DNA of 64,000 nucleotides, taken from NCBI GenBank assembly GCA_963593685.1, contig CAVBBP010000001.1, positions 1 to 64,000 of the forward strand, in the 5' to 3' direction. This document shows, piece by piece, positions 26,957 through 34,208 of this stretch; the stretch's first letter is position 1, and each line of letters begins with the position of its first letter. The position numbers and the translations under genes were made by a program. The notes under the pieces are model-generated. The model was not told where the DNA came from, ran no database searches, and worked only from the letters and a program-made list of their open reading frames with translations. The stretch is from W0P28-013 sp963593685 (GTDB taxonomy: Bacteria > Bacteroidota > Bacteroidia > Bacteroidales > Paludibacteraceae).

Positions 26957-27907
26957 ATGGATATTTCGGTTGTTGTGCCACTGTATAACGAGAAAGAGTC
27001 GCTCACGCCGCTCTACGAGTGGATTTCGCGCGTGATGGCCGCCAATGGTTTTTCGTACGAAATCATTTTTGTGAACGATGGCAGTACCGACGGCTCGTGG
27101 CAAGTGGTGTGCGATTTGCAAAAAAACGACGCACGCGTGCATGGCATTCGTTTTCGCCGCAACTACGGCAAATCGCCTGCGCTCTACTGCGGTTTTGCGC
27201 GCGCGCAAGGCGATGTGGTGGTTACGCTCGATGCCGATTTGCAGGACTCGCCCGACGAAATTCCCGAACTCTACCGCATGATAAAAGAGGAGGGCTACGA
27301 CCTTGTGTCGGGCTGGAAAAAACGCCGCCACGACAACACGCTGACAAAAAACATTCCGTCGAAAATTTACAACGCCACCGCACGCCGCGTTACAGGACTG
27401 AAACTCCACGACATGAACTGCGGCATCAAGGCCTATCGCAACGAGGTGGTGAAAAACATTGAAGTGTATGGCGATATGCACCGCTACATTCCCTATCTGG
27501 CGAAAAATGCAGGCTTCACAAAAATTGGCGAAAAGGTGGTGGAACACCGCAAACGCCAGTTCGGCTCGTCCAAATTTGGGCTCGACCGCTTTGTGCACGG
27601 CTACCTCGACCTCTTCTCGCTCTATTTTTTGAGCCGCTTCGGCAAACGCCCGATGCACTTTTTCGGCCTTTGGGGCAGCGTCATGTTTTTGATTGGTTTT
27701 GTGGCGGTTTGCGGCGTTGGAATTGTAAAAATAGTGGCACTGCACAACGGCACGCCAGCCCCATTGGTAACCAACACACCCTATTTTTATTTAGCACTCA
27801 CCATGATGATTCTCGGCACACAAATGTTCCTCTCGGGTTTCATCGGCGAAATGCTCTCACGCACCTCGCCCGACCGCAACAACTACCAAATAGCCGAGGA
27901 AATTTGA
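26957..27907 (+). CDS. Polyprenyl-phosphate glycosyltransferase, GtrB/DPM1-like family 2
   Basis: Transfers a sugar from a nucleotide donor to undecaprenyl phosphate on the cytoplasmic face. The N-terminal GT2 domain shows VVVPLYNEKESL at residues 5-16, FVNDGSTDGSW near 39-49, VTLDADLQDSPDEIPEL near 92-108 (DAD metal site) and the MNCGIKAY motif. Two C-terminal membrane helices (about 232-257 and 272-293) match the GtrB/ArnC class. The 316-residue length is normal. The sugar is not known. It is downstream of DUF4199. Confidence 0.9.
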   Translation: MDISVVVPLYNEKESLTPLYEWISRVMAANGFSYEIIFVNDGSTDGSWQVVCDLQKNDARVHGIRFRRNYGKSPALYCGFARAQGDVVVTLDADLQDSPDEIPELYRMIKEEGYDLVSGWKKRRHDNTLTKNIPSKIYNATARRVTGLKLHDMNCGIKAYRNEVVKNIEVYGDMHRYIPYLAKNAGFTKIGEKVVEHRKRQFGSSKFGLDRFVHGYLDLFSLYFLSRFGKRPMHFFGLWGSVMFLIGFVAVCGVGIVKIVALHNGTPAPLVTNTPYFYLALTMMILGTQMFLSGFIGEMLSRTSPDRNNYQIAEEI

Positions 27908-28317
27908 TAAAATTAGTCGCAAGATGTGAGTAGCAAGAAACAAGAAAAGATTTTAAGAAGATAGAATATAGAACATAGACTTTTTAATTACCCAATTGCT
28001 TAATTTCCAATTACTTAATTATTTGAAAATTTGAAGATTGCGGCGTTTCGAAATACGCCTAATTCATAATTCAAAATTCTTAATTAAACGAAGGCTTTTC
28101 CCCCTTCGGGGGAAACGGGAAAGGGGGCTACGGCCAAGACAATTTCAGATTTCAAATTAAACAATTAGAGACACAGAAACAGCGCGCAGCGCAAGAAACA
28201 TAGAAACCAGAAACTATAAATCAGAAATTGCCTCACAGACCCTTATTGATGCGTTAAACTTATCAACTCATCAACTAATCAACCCAAAACTTTTCACACT
28301 TTATACACTCAAAAAAA
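27908..28317. repeat. Intergenic repeat mosaic
   Basis: No gene. In order: ATTAGTCGCAAGATGTGAG plus TAGCAAG units, ACCCAATTGCTTAATTTCC, TTTGAAAATTTGAAG, CATAATTCAAAATTC, a TTTTCCCCCTTCGGGGGAAA hairpin (about 28097-28116), GAAACATAGAAACCAG, then the phrase CAGACCCTTATTGATGCGTTAAAC, ATCAACTCATCAAC units and CACTTTATACACT directly before the next start. Confidence 0.75.
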
Positions 28318-28836
28318 ATGTCAATTTTTCTCCAAATACTGGGTTATACGCTGCCTGCGTTGGTGGTTTTTCTCACCACTTGGTTGGTGCTGCGCAAGCA
28401 GTTGGACAACGAAGCCGACCGCCGCAATTTTGAGTTGCGCCGCCTGTCGACCAACCAAATCACGCCTGTGCGCCTACGCGCCTACGAGCGTTTGACGCTG
28501 CTGCTCGAGCGCACACAACCCGAAGCCATGATTCTGCGCCTCGATTTGCAAGGCATGACCAACATCGAACTGCAATCGAAACTGCTGCAAACCATTCGCA
28601 CCGAGTTCGACCACAATGTGGCGCAACAAATCTATGTGTCGCCCGAAGCGTGGGCAATGGTGAAAAATGCGCGTGAAAATTTGGTGCGTGTCATCAACGG
28701 CGCAGCGGCGCAAGTGCAGCCCACAGGAGCGGCCTTGCAGTTGGCGCAAAAACTGATTGAACTCTACTCGTCGCTTCAGACCACACCCACCGAAGCGGCA
28801 CTGAATTGTTTGAAAAACGAGGTGAAAACGCTATGA
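28318..28836 (+). CDS. Membrane-anchored protein of unknown function (DUF7935-like)
   Basis: A 172-residue protein with one N-terminal membrane segment (residues 5-25) and a cytoplasmic helical domain. Recognisable blocks are RRLSTNQITPVRLRAYERLTLLLER (about 43-67) and NIELQSKLLQTIRTEFDHNVAQQIYVSPEAW (about 82-112), which resemble a conserved Bacteroidota family annotated DUF7935. No catalytic motif is apparent. Its stop overlaps the ATG of the nitroreductase gene (ATGA at 28833-28836), so the two are coupled. Confidence 0.7.
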   Translation: MSIFLQILGYTLPALVVFLTTWLVLRKQLDNEADRRNFELRRLSTNQITPVRLRAYERLTLLLERTQPEAMILRLDLQGMTNIELQSKLLQTIRTEFDHNVAQQIYVSPEAWAMVKNARENLVRVINGAAAQVQPTGAALQLAQKLIELYSSLQTTPTEAALNCLKNEVKTL

Positions 28837-29357
28837 ACGGAACTTTCGAAAAATTGTGCGAAACGCGTTTTTCGCTCCGCAATTACGATGCCACGCGCAC
28901 AGTCGAACCCGAAAAAATCGACTACATCTTGTCGTGTGTGCGGCTGGCGCCGTCGGCGGTGAATTTTCAGCCCTATCGCTTTTTTGTGATTTCCAACAAG
29001 GCGTTGCGAGCAAAAATTGCGCAGTGCTACCACCGCGATTGGTTTGCCGCTGCGCCCATTTGCATTGTGGCGTGCGCCAATCATACGCAGGCGTGGCATC
29101 GCCAGAACGATGGCAAAGATCACGCAGACATCGACACGGCCATCGCCATCGACCACCTGACTTTGGCGGCCGCCGAACAGGGACTTGGCACCTGCTGGGT
29201 CTGCAATTTCGATGCACACCAATGCGCCGAAATTCTCGGCTTGTCCGCAGAATTTGAGCCTGTGGCGTTGATTCCGCTCGGCTATGCCGCGGACGATGGT
29301 TGCGCCCAGCAGAAAAAACGAAAATCGAACGAAGAGTTGTTCCAAATGATTGATTGA
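28833..29357 (+). CDS. Nitroreductase family protein
   Basis: An FMN-dependent NAD(P)H oxidoreductase of the nitroreductase fold. FMN-binding residues lie in the RFSLRNYD segment near residues 11-18 (the Arg-Ser/Arg pair) and in APSAVNFQPYRFFV near 42-55. LAAAEQGLGTCWVCNFD near 112-128 is the second conserved block. The 174-residue length is at the short end of the family. The start at 28833 is fixed by the 4-bp overlap with the upstream gene; the open frame to 28806 lies within that gene. The natural substrate is unknown. Confidence 0.87.
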   Translation: MNGTFEKLCETRFSLRNYDATRTVEPEKIDYILSCVRLAPSAVNFQPYRFFVISNKALRAKIAQCYHRDWFAAAPICIVACANHTQAWHRQNDGKDHADIDTAIAIDHLTLAAAEQGLGTCWVCNFDAHQCAEILGLSAEFEPVALIPLGYAADDGCAQQKKRKSNEELFQMID

Positions 29358-29359
29358 CA

Positions 29360-29857
29360 GTGAAAAAGAGGCTAAAAACGATACTCATTGCCGCAACGGC
29401 GTGCGCTCTGGCGGCGTGCAGCGGCAGCAACGACGGCACTTGCTACAAAGAGCGCAATGTGGTCGCTGGCGTGGCACTCTACAAGGCCGAATACAGCGAT
29501 TCGCAAGAATCCTATGTCCTCTCATCGACCACGGAACAGATTACAGTTCAGGGACTTGACAACGATTCGACGCTCTACAAAGCCACCTCGTTGAGTTCGT
29601 TTTCGCTGCCGCTCCGCATCAAAGCCGATTCGTCGGTGTTTGTGCTGCAACGCGACTCGACAGGCGCTGACACGCTCACCATTTTCCACACCAACGAAAA
29701 CAATTTTATCTCGATGGAGTGCGGCTGCTTCGTTTTTCACACAATCAAAGATGTGCAAGCCACTGCCAACCAAATCGATTCGGTGGTGCTGCTCGAAACG
29801 CGCGTCGAAAATGTCTCGAACACACATTTGCGCATCTATTACCGAGTAAAAAAATGA
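29360..29857 (+). CDS. DUF6452-like lipoprotein
   Basis: A 165-residue lipoprotein. The signal sequence KKRLKTILIAATACALAAC ends in an LAAC lipobox with acylated Cys20. The mature part begins SGSNDGTCYKERN and is beta-rich with a conserved CGC pair (ISMECGCFVFHTI near 112). No ATG is available; GTG at 29360 or TTG at 29354 are the only starts consistent with the signal peptide. The stop overlaps the ATG of the next gene as ATGA. DUF6452 and DUF6048 genes are adjacent in many Bacteroidota, and their function is unknown. Confidence 0.75.
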   Translation: MKKRLKTILIAATACALAACSGSNDGTCYKERNVVAGVALYKAEYSDSQESYVLSSTTEQITVQGLDNDSTLYKATSLSSFSLPLRIKADSSVFVLQRDSTGADTLTIFHTNENNFISMECGCFVFHTIKDVQATANQIDSVVLLETRVENVSNTHLRIYYRVKK

Positions 29858-30594
29858 AATTTTCTGCAAAAAACATACTGTTGCCGCTGCTTTTGCTGAT
29901 TTTGGTTGCGCCAATGCACGCACAAAAACAGCGTACCGCCGAAAAAGCCCCCACCGATTCGGTCATTTTTCGTGGTTTTTCGGCGCATCTCGACATCGCT
30001 TCGCCGCTCATGGGCATCGTCATCGACAAGGGCGTGATAACTGGCGAGGCGCAGTTCGACATCAACCTGCGGAACAAATTTTTCCCGATTTTCGAAATCG
30101 GCTACGCGTCGGCAAATGTAACGGCCGACAATGCAACGAACTACCGCGCATCAGCACCATTTTGGCGCATCGGCATTAACTATAACTTCCTGAAAACCAA
30201 GAAGAACAATGTCGAAAAGTTGAACCGCAACTATCCGTTCATCGGCTTGCGCTACGGCATGGGCGTGGTCAATTACAGCATGGAAAATGTGCCGTTTTCC
30301 GAAGGCTATTGGAATGAAAATGGTACGATAAAATTCGACGACAAAAACATCTACACGGGCTGGTTCGAGATTTTGGCGGGCGTGCGTGTCGATTTGGCAA
30401 AAGGCTTCACCATGGGCTGGTCGGCGCGCGTGCGACTGGGGTTGCACACCTCGCTGAACAACGATTCGCAACTCTGGTTCGTACCCGGATACGGCAAATC
30501 GGGCAGCGCACAATTTTCGTTCAACTACACCGTGGGATTCGCCTATCGCACCAAGTTCGAGCGCGACCGCATGAAAGCCGTGGCGGCAGAGTAG
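29854..30594 (+). CDS. DUF6048-like outer membrane protein
   Basis: A 246-residue protein with signal peptide KNILLPLLLLILVAPMHAQ. The mature part has alternating beta strands (FPIFEIGYASANVT, FIGLRYGMGVVNYS, WFEILAGVRVDLAKGFTMGWSARVRLG) and ends with aromatic strands typical of an eight-stranded outer-membrane barrel. It is translationally coupled to the DUF6452-like lipoprotein. The start at 29854 matches the signal peptide and the overlap. Function is unknown; the pair may be an envelope module. Confidence 0.78.
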   Translation: MKFSAKNILLPLLLLILVAPMHAQKQRTAEKAPTDSVIFRGFSAHLDIASPLMGIVIDKGVITGEAQFDINLRNKFFPIFEIGYASANVTADNATNYRASAPFWRIGINYNFLKTKKNNVEKLNRNYPFIGLRYGMGVVNYSMENVPFSEGYWNENGTIKFDDKNIYTGWFEILAGVRVDLAKGFTMGWSARVRLGLHTSLNNDSQLWFVPGYGKSGSAQFSFNYTVGFAYRTKFERDRMKAVAAE

Positions 30595-30598
30595 GGCG

Positions 30599-31024
30599 TT
30601 ACTTCTCTTTTCCCAACAAAATGGTGTCAATCCACTTTTTCAACTGCTCTTTGGGTTGCAGTCCGAGCGCAATTTCGGGCGTGCCGCTCATCGGGCAAAA
30701 AACGATGGTGGGATAACTGCGCACACCGAATATATAGGCCAGTTCGCGCTCCTGCTCTGCATCGACTTTGTAGATGTAAATCTCTTTGCTGTACTCTTTC
30801 GACAACTCCTCCAAAATCGGTGCTAACCGCTTGCAAGGACCGCACCATGTGGCGTAAAAATCGATAACGCACGGACGATCGCCGAGATATTTCCACTTGG
30901 TGTCGGCTTCGTAGTTGTCCACTTTTTTCAGAAATTCGGCCTTCGTCAGGTGCTGCGTTTGTGCGCTGGCAACGCCCACAAGAGCCATTGCCGCCACAAT
31001 CAGGGCTATTTTTTTCAGTTTCAT
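30599..31024 (-). CDS. Periplasmic thioredoxin-like protein
   Basis: A 141-residue protein with a signal peptide (residues 1-21, ending VASAQ) and a thioredoxin fold. The redox motif WCGPC covers residues 60-64, and the cis-proline segment RSYPTIVF follows near 105. It probably keeps envelope proteins reduced or exchanges disulfides in the periplasm. It is convergent with the DUF6048 gene, with only 4 bp between stop codons, and has a consensus promoter. A membrane DsbD-like partner is not in the window. Confidence 0.88.
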   Translation of the reverse strand: MKLKKIALIVAAMALVGVASAQTQHLTKAEFLKKVDNYEADTKWKYLGDRPCVIDFYATWCGPCKRLAPILEELSKEYSKEIYIYKVDAEQERELAYIFGVRSYPTIVFCPMSGTPEIALGLQPKEQLKKWIDTILLGKEK

Positions 31025-31049
31025 ACGCTGTTCAAGCTATTTTCTACGA

Positions 31050-31080
31050 CAAAGATACAAATTTTTGCGCCGTCGAGCAA
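31050..31080 (-). promoter_or_regulatory. Promoter of the thioredoxin-like gene
   Basis: Minus strand TTG (31080-31078), 20 bases, TATCTTTG (31057-31050), ATG 25 bases further at 31024. Confidence 0.7.
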
Positions 31081-31136
31081 CTTTTTGCACAAAAGTCGAA
31101 AAAAAATCGTAATTTCGCTTCAAATTTCTACCGAAA

Positions 31137-31235
31137 ATGAAACAGACGCTCGCCACACTTTACGAAAACTACGCCCACACGCCGCCCGACACGATTGTGC
31201 CGCTGGCGCAGATGAAAATTTTTATCAAAGAATAG
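31137..31235 (+). pseudogene. Remnant 5' end of a phosphotransferase-like gene
   Basis: A 32-codon frame starting KQTLATLYENYAHTPPDTIV and PLAQ resembles the N-terminus of Bacteroidota aminoglycoside-phosphotransferase-like proteins, in which the same LYxxY...P pattern is followed by SGSNRRYYRL. Here the frame turns into MKIFIKE and stops, and a repeat unit (TAGGGACACGCAGCGGTGCC) starts at the stop codon. The rest of the gene is absent. The resemblance is from memory of the family and rests on about 25 residues, so it may also be a chance small frame. Confidence 0.35.
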
Positions 31236-31665
31236 TAGGGACACGCAGCGGTGCCTCCTTTTTTATTTACAAATTGACAAATTTATTCGCTTCAACAGTT
31301 CAACGCTTCAACAAATAACCAAATAACCAAATCTGCAAATCAACACCACGGACATGGCATGCCGCGTCCCTACTTTTTACTTTATACACTTTATAGACTT
31401 TCCACTTTACACACTTTACACACTTTACACTTTATACACTTTTCTCTTTCAAACTTTTTTCGTATCTTTGCAAGTTGAATGTTTGTAAAAGGTAAGAGGT
31501 GAAAGGTTATCGTTTATAGACAAAGACTATGACTATGACGATTTACAAATTTACAGATTGACAAATTGACAAATTTATTCGATTCTCCAAATAACCAAAT
31601 CTGCAAATTAAACATAGAAACAGCGCGCAGCGCAAAAAACTTAGCAACACAAATTTGTACAAGAT
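31236..31665. repeat. Intergenic repeat mosaic before the GH73-LysM gene
   Basis: No gene. It holds CAGTTCAACGCTTCAAC, CAAATAACCAAATCTGC (twice, also near 31595), the palindrome GGACATGGCATGCCGCGTCC (about 31349), a tract of CACTTTATACACT units (31376-31445), a TATCTTTG -7 box at 31463-31470 without a clear -33 box, and GCGCGCAGCGCAA before the start. Confidence 0.65.
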
Positions 31666-32565
31666 ATGAAAAAAATCGTTTTACTTGTTTCGGTCTGCTG
31701 CGCTGTTGGTGCGTTGCAAGCGCAAACCGATGCAAAAATTCAAGCCTACATCGATGCTTACGCCGATTTGGCCATCACCGAGCAGGAACGCCACGCCATT
31801 CCGGCGAGCATCACTATGGCACAAGCCATTTTGGAGTCGCAGGCGGGCGAAGCGCGGCTGGCTGTAGAGGGCAACAACCATTTCGGCATCAAATGCACCA
31901 GCGATTGGAAGGGGCAGACCATTCACCACGACGATGATCGCTTGGGCGAATGTTTCCGCAAATACAAAAAAGTGCTCGACTCGTACGAAGACCATTCGCA
32001 GTTTCTGAAACGCCAGCGCTACGCCTTTCTCTTCCAATACGAGATAACCGACTACAAGGCGTGGGCCTACGGATTGAGCCGCGCAGGCTATGCCACCGAC
32101 CCCAACTACCCTGCCAAACTGATTCGGCTTATCGAGACCTACAACCTTGCCGAACTCGACAAAAAAGCGAAGGTCGAAGAGAAGAATTTTTACGACGAAG
32201 AGCCTAATTATGAGCAACTTTGGGGCTATATCGAAATTGAAAACAACGGCGTGCGCTGCGTGCGTGTCATCACCAAAGACAAGATAGACAATGTGGCAAA
32301 AGCGTTCAACATTTCGATAAAAAAATTGCTCTACTACAACGATTTGATGGACAATATGACGCGCCTGAATGCGCAAGATTATGTCTATCTGTGGCACAAA
32401 AAGAACCACGCCGACCGCCGCTACGAAACGCACAAAGTGGTTGTTGGCGAATCGATGCACGACATTGCGCAACTCTACGGCATTAAACTGAAAAAGTTGT
32501 ACAAAATGAACAACATGGCCTACGGCACACAGGCCAAAGCGGGCATGGTGCTGCGCCTGCAATAG
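31666..32565 (+). CDS. GH73 glucosaminidase-type hydrolase with LysM repeats
   Basis: A secreted peptidoglycan hydrolase. The signal peptide covers residues 1-20. The GH73 domain (about 25-165) has the family start AIPASITMAQAILESQAGEARLA with a candidate catalytic Glu, then NNHFGIKC and YRKY-like segments. Two LysM-type segments follow (about 203-250 and 258-299; the second ends YGTQAKAGMVLRL), which bind glycan strands. It probably cuts the glycan backbone during growth or separation. The DUF4105 gene follows 44 bp downstream. Confidence 0.9.
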   Translation: MKKIVLLVSVCCAVGALQAQTDAKIQAYIDAYADLAITEQERHAIPASITMAQAILESQAGEARLAVEGNNHFGIKCTSDWKGQTIHHDDDRLGECFRKYKKVLDSYEDHSQFLKRQRYAFLFQYEITDYKAWAYGLSRAGYATDPNYPAKLIRLIETYNLAELDKKAKVEEKNFYDEEPNYEQLWGYIEIENNGVRCVRVITKDKIDNVAKAFNISIKKLLYYNDLMDNMTRLNAQDYVYLWHKKNHADRRYETHKVVVGESMHDIAQLYGIKLKKLYKMNNMAYGTQAKAGMVLRLQ

Positions 32566-32609
32566 ACTTTCGCGCCGAGCCGAACGGTCGCGGAAAACCG
32601 ACTTTCGCC

Positions 32610-33773
32610 ATGAAAAAGATTTTCCCGATAATCCTACTCTTTTGTTGCGGCATTGCATCGGCGCAACTCACCGAACAGAGCCAAATCAGCCTCATCACTT
32701 GCGCTCCGGGCGACGCTGTTTACGAAAAATTTGGCCACACGGCACTGCGTGTGTGCGACTCCACACTCAACATCGATTTGGTGTTTCACTACGGCGTGTT
32801 CGACTTCGAGCAGGAGTTGTTCATTCCGAAATTTGTGAAAGGCGCTACCGACTACGAAATCGGGCTCTGCCCTACTCGTCCGTTCGTGCGCGCCTACGAG
32901 CAGCGCGGATCGAGTGTCGAGGAACAGGTGTTGAATCTGACTTTGCCGCAGCGGCAGTGGCTTTTCGATGCGTTGGTCGAAAACTACAAGCCCGAAAATC
33001 GCCTTTATCGCTACAATTTTGTGTTCGACAACTGCGCCACACGCCCCTACCACATGGTGCTGAACGCTATTGACAAACCCACGCTCTGCACCTATTCGAC
33101 GGGCGCAACCACCTATCGCGACATTGTGCACGACTGTATCGGCTGGAACAACTGGACGGCGTTTGGCATTGCGTTTGTGCTTGGTGCCGAGGCCGACCAA
33201 CCAACAGGCAACGAAGGCGCAGTCGGGTTTCCGTTCTATCTGCGCGACGAGTTTTCCGAAACATGGATTCAGACCGCCACCGACACCATTGTGCCACTGG
33301 TAGCGCAGCACCGCACGCTCATCGACCTGCCTACCAAACCGATAGAAAGCACGCCCACGCCGCTTGCGCCAACGGCTGTTTGTGCTGCGCTGCTGCTCGC
33401 TGGCATCGCGCTAACGGTGTTCGATTGGCGACGCCACCGCATTTCGCACTGGTTCGATGTGCTGCTGTTTGGCGTGGTTGGACTGCTGGGCTGCGTCATC
33501 TTCTACCTGATGTGTTTTTCGCTGCATCCGCTCGTCGGTGCCAACTGGAATCTGCTTTGGGCGAATCCGTTACTGCTCGTTTTTGCCATTTTTGCGCCCG
33601 CAAAATGGTGCGCCCGCGGCAAACGACATATAGCATTCTGCCTCGTCGCACTGCTGGTCGTTGGGTTTGTCGCACAATTCTGCGCCCCACAAACTTTCCA
33701 CACCACCAACCTATTCGTCATTGCGCTGATGCTGGTGCGACTGACGCTGTATTTAATTAGTCGCAAGATATGA
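32610..33773 (+). CDS. DUF4105 protein, Lnb-like lipoprotein N-acyltransferase candidate
   Basis: A 387-residue envelope protein. The signal peptide covers residues 1-18. A periplasmic domain with SLITCAPGDAVYEKFGHTALRV (about 27-48) and YNFVFDNCATRPYHMV (about 137-152) carries the conserved Cys and His pairs of DUF4105. At least four membrane helices follow from about residue 250. This periplasmic domain is now named the Lnb N-terminal domain, after Bacteroides enzymes reported to N-acylate lipoproteins; assignment of that activity here is inference. The last codons (ISRKI and stop) are supplied by an intergenic repeat unit, so the native C-terminus may have been replaced. Confidence 0.75.
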   Translation: MKKIFPIILLFCCGIASAQLTEQSQISLITCAPGDAVYEKFGHTALRVCDSTLNIDLVFHYGVFDFEQELFIPKFVKGATDYEIGLCPTRPFVRAYEQRGSSVEEQVLNLTLPQRQWLFDALVENYKPENRLYRYNFVFDNCATRPYHMVLNAIDKPTLCTYSTGATTYRDIVHDCIGWNNWTAFGIAFVLGAEADQPTGNEGAVGFPFYLRDEFSETWIQTATDTIVPLVAQHRTLIDLPTKPIESTPTPLAPTAVCAALLLAGIALTVFDWRRHRISHWFDVLLFGVVGLLGCVIFYLMCFSLHPLVGANWNLLWANPLLLVFAIFAPAKWCARGKRHIAFCLVALLVVGFVAQFCAPQTFHTTNLFVIALMLVRLTLYLISRKI

Positions 33774-34208
33774 GTAGCAAGTAGCAAGAAGAATGAGGAG
33801 TTAGGAATTAGGAGTGAGGAATTTTTTAGTGAGCAGTGAGCAGTGAGTAGTTAGAAGTTAGAAGTGAAACTTTGAATAAAACAAAGACAAAGACAAAGAC
33901 AAATTATTTGAAAATTTGAAGATTGTTTTTCAAACCCCTCCCCCACTTGCGTGGGTACTCCCCTTGAAAAGGGGAGATGTAAAAGACCAACAACGATGCG
34001 AACCTGTTCCCTTTGCAAGGGGACGAGCAAAGCGGAGGGGTTGGAAAATAATTAAGAATTATTCGGTAGCCACAACCAACTGCAAATCAACAAAAACTTA
34101 GAAACAAAAATTGCGACAGCAATTTTGAGAAACTAGAAATCTGAACCCTTCACTAATGCGTTAAACTTATCAACTAATCAACTCATCAACCCAATTTTCA
34201 CACTCATT
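33774..34208. repeat. Intergenic repeat mosaic before the pullulanase gene
   Basis: No gene. Units in order: TGAGTAGCAAG repeats, GAGGAGTTAGGAATTAGG, GTGAGCAGTGAGCAGTG, AAGACAAAGACAAAGAC, TTTGAAAATTTGAAG, a G/C-rich hairpin pair CCCCTCCCCCAC...CCCCTTGAAAAGGGG (33937-33978) with its partner CCTTTGCAAGG...GCGGAGGGG (34010-34040), GAAACTAGAAATCTG, then CCCTTCACTAATGCGTTAAAC and ATCAACTAATCAAC units. Confidence 0.75.
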
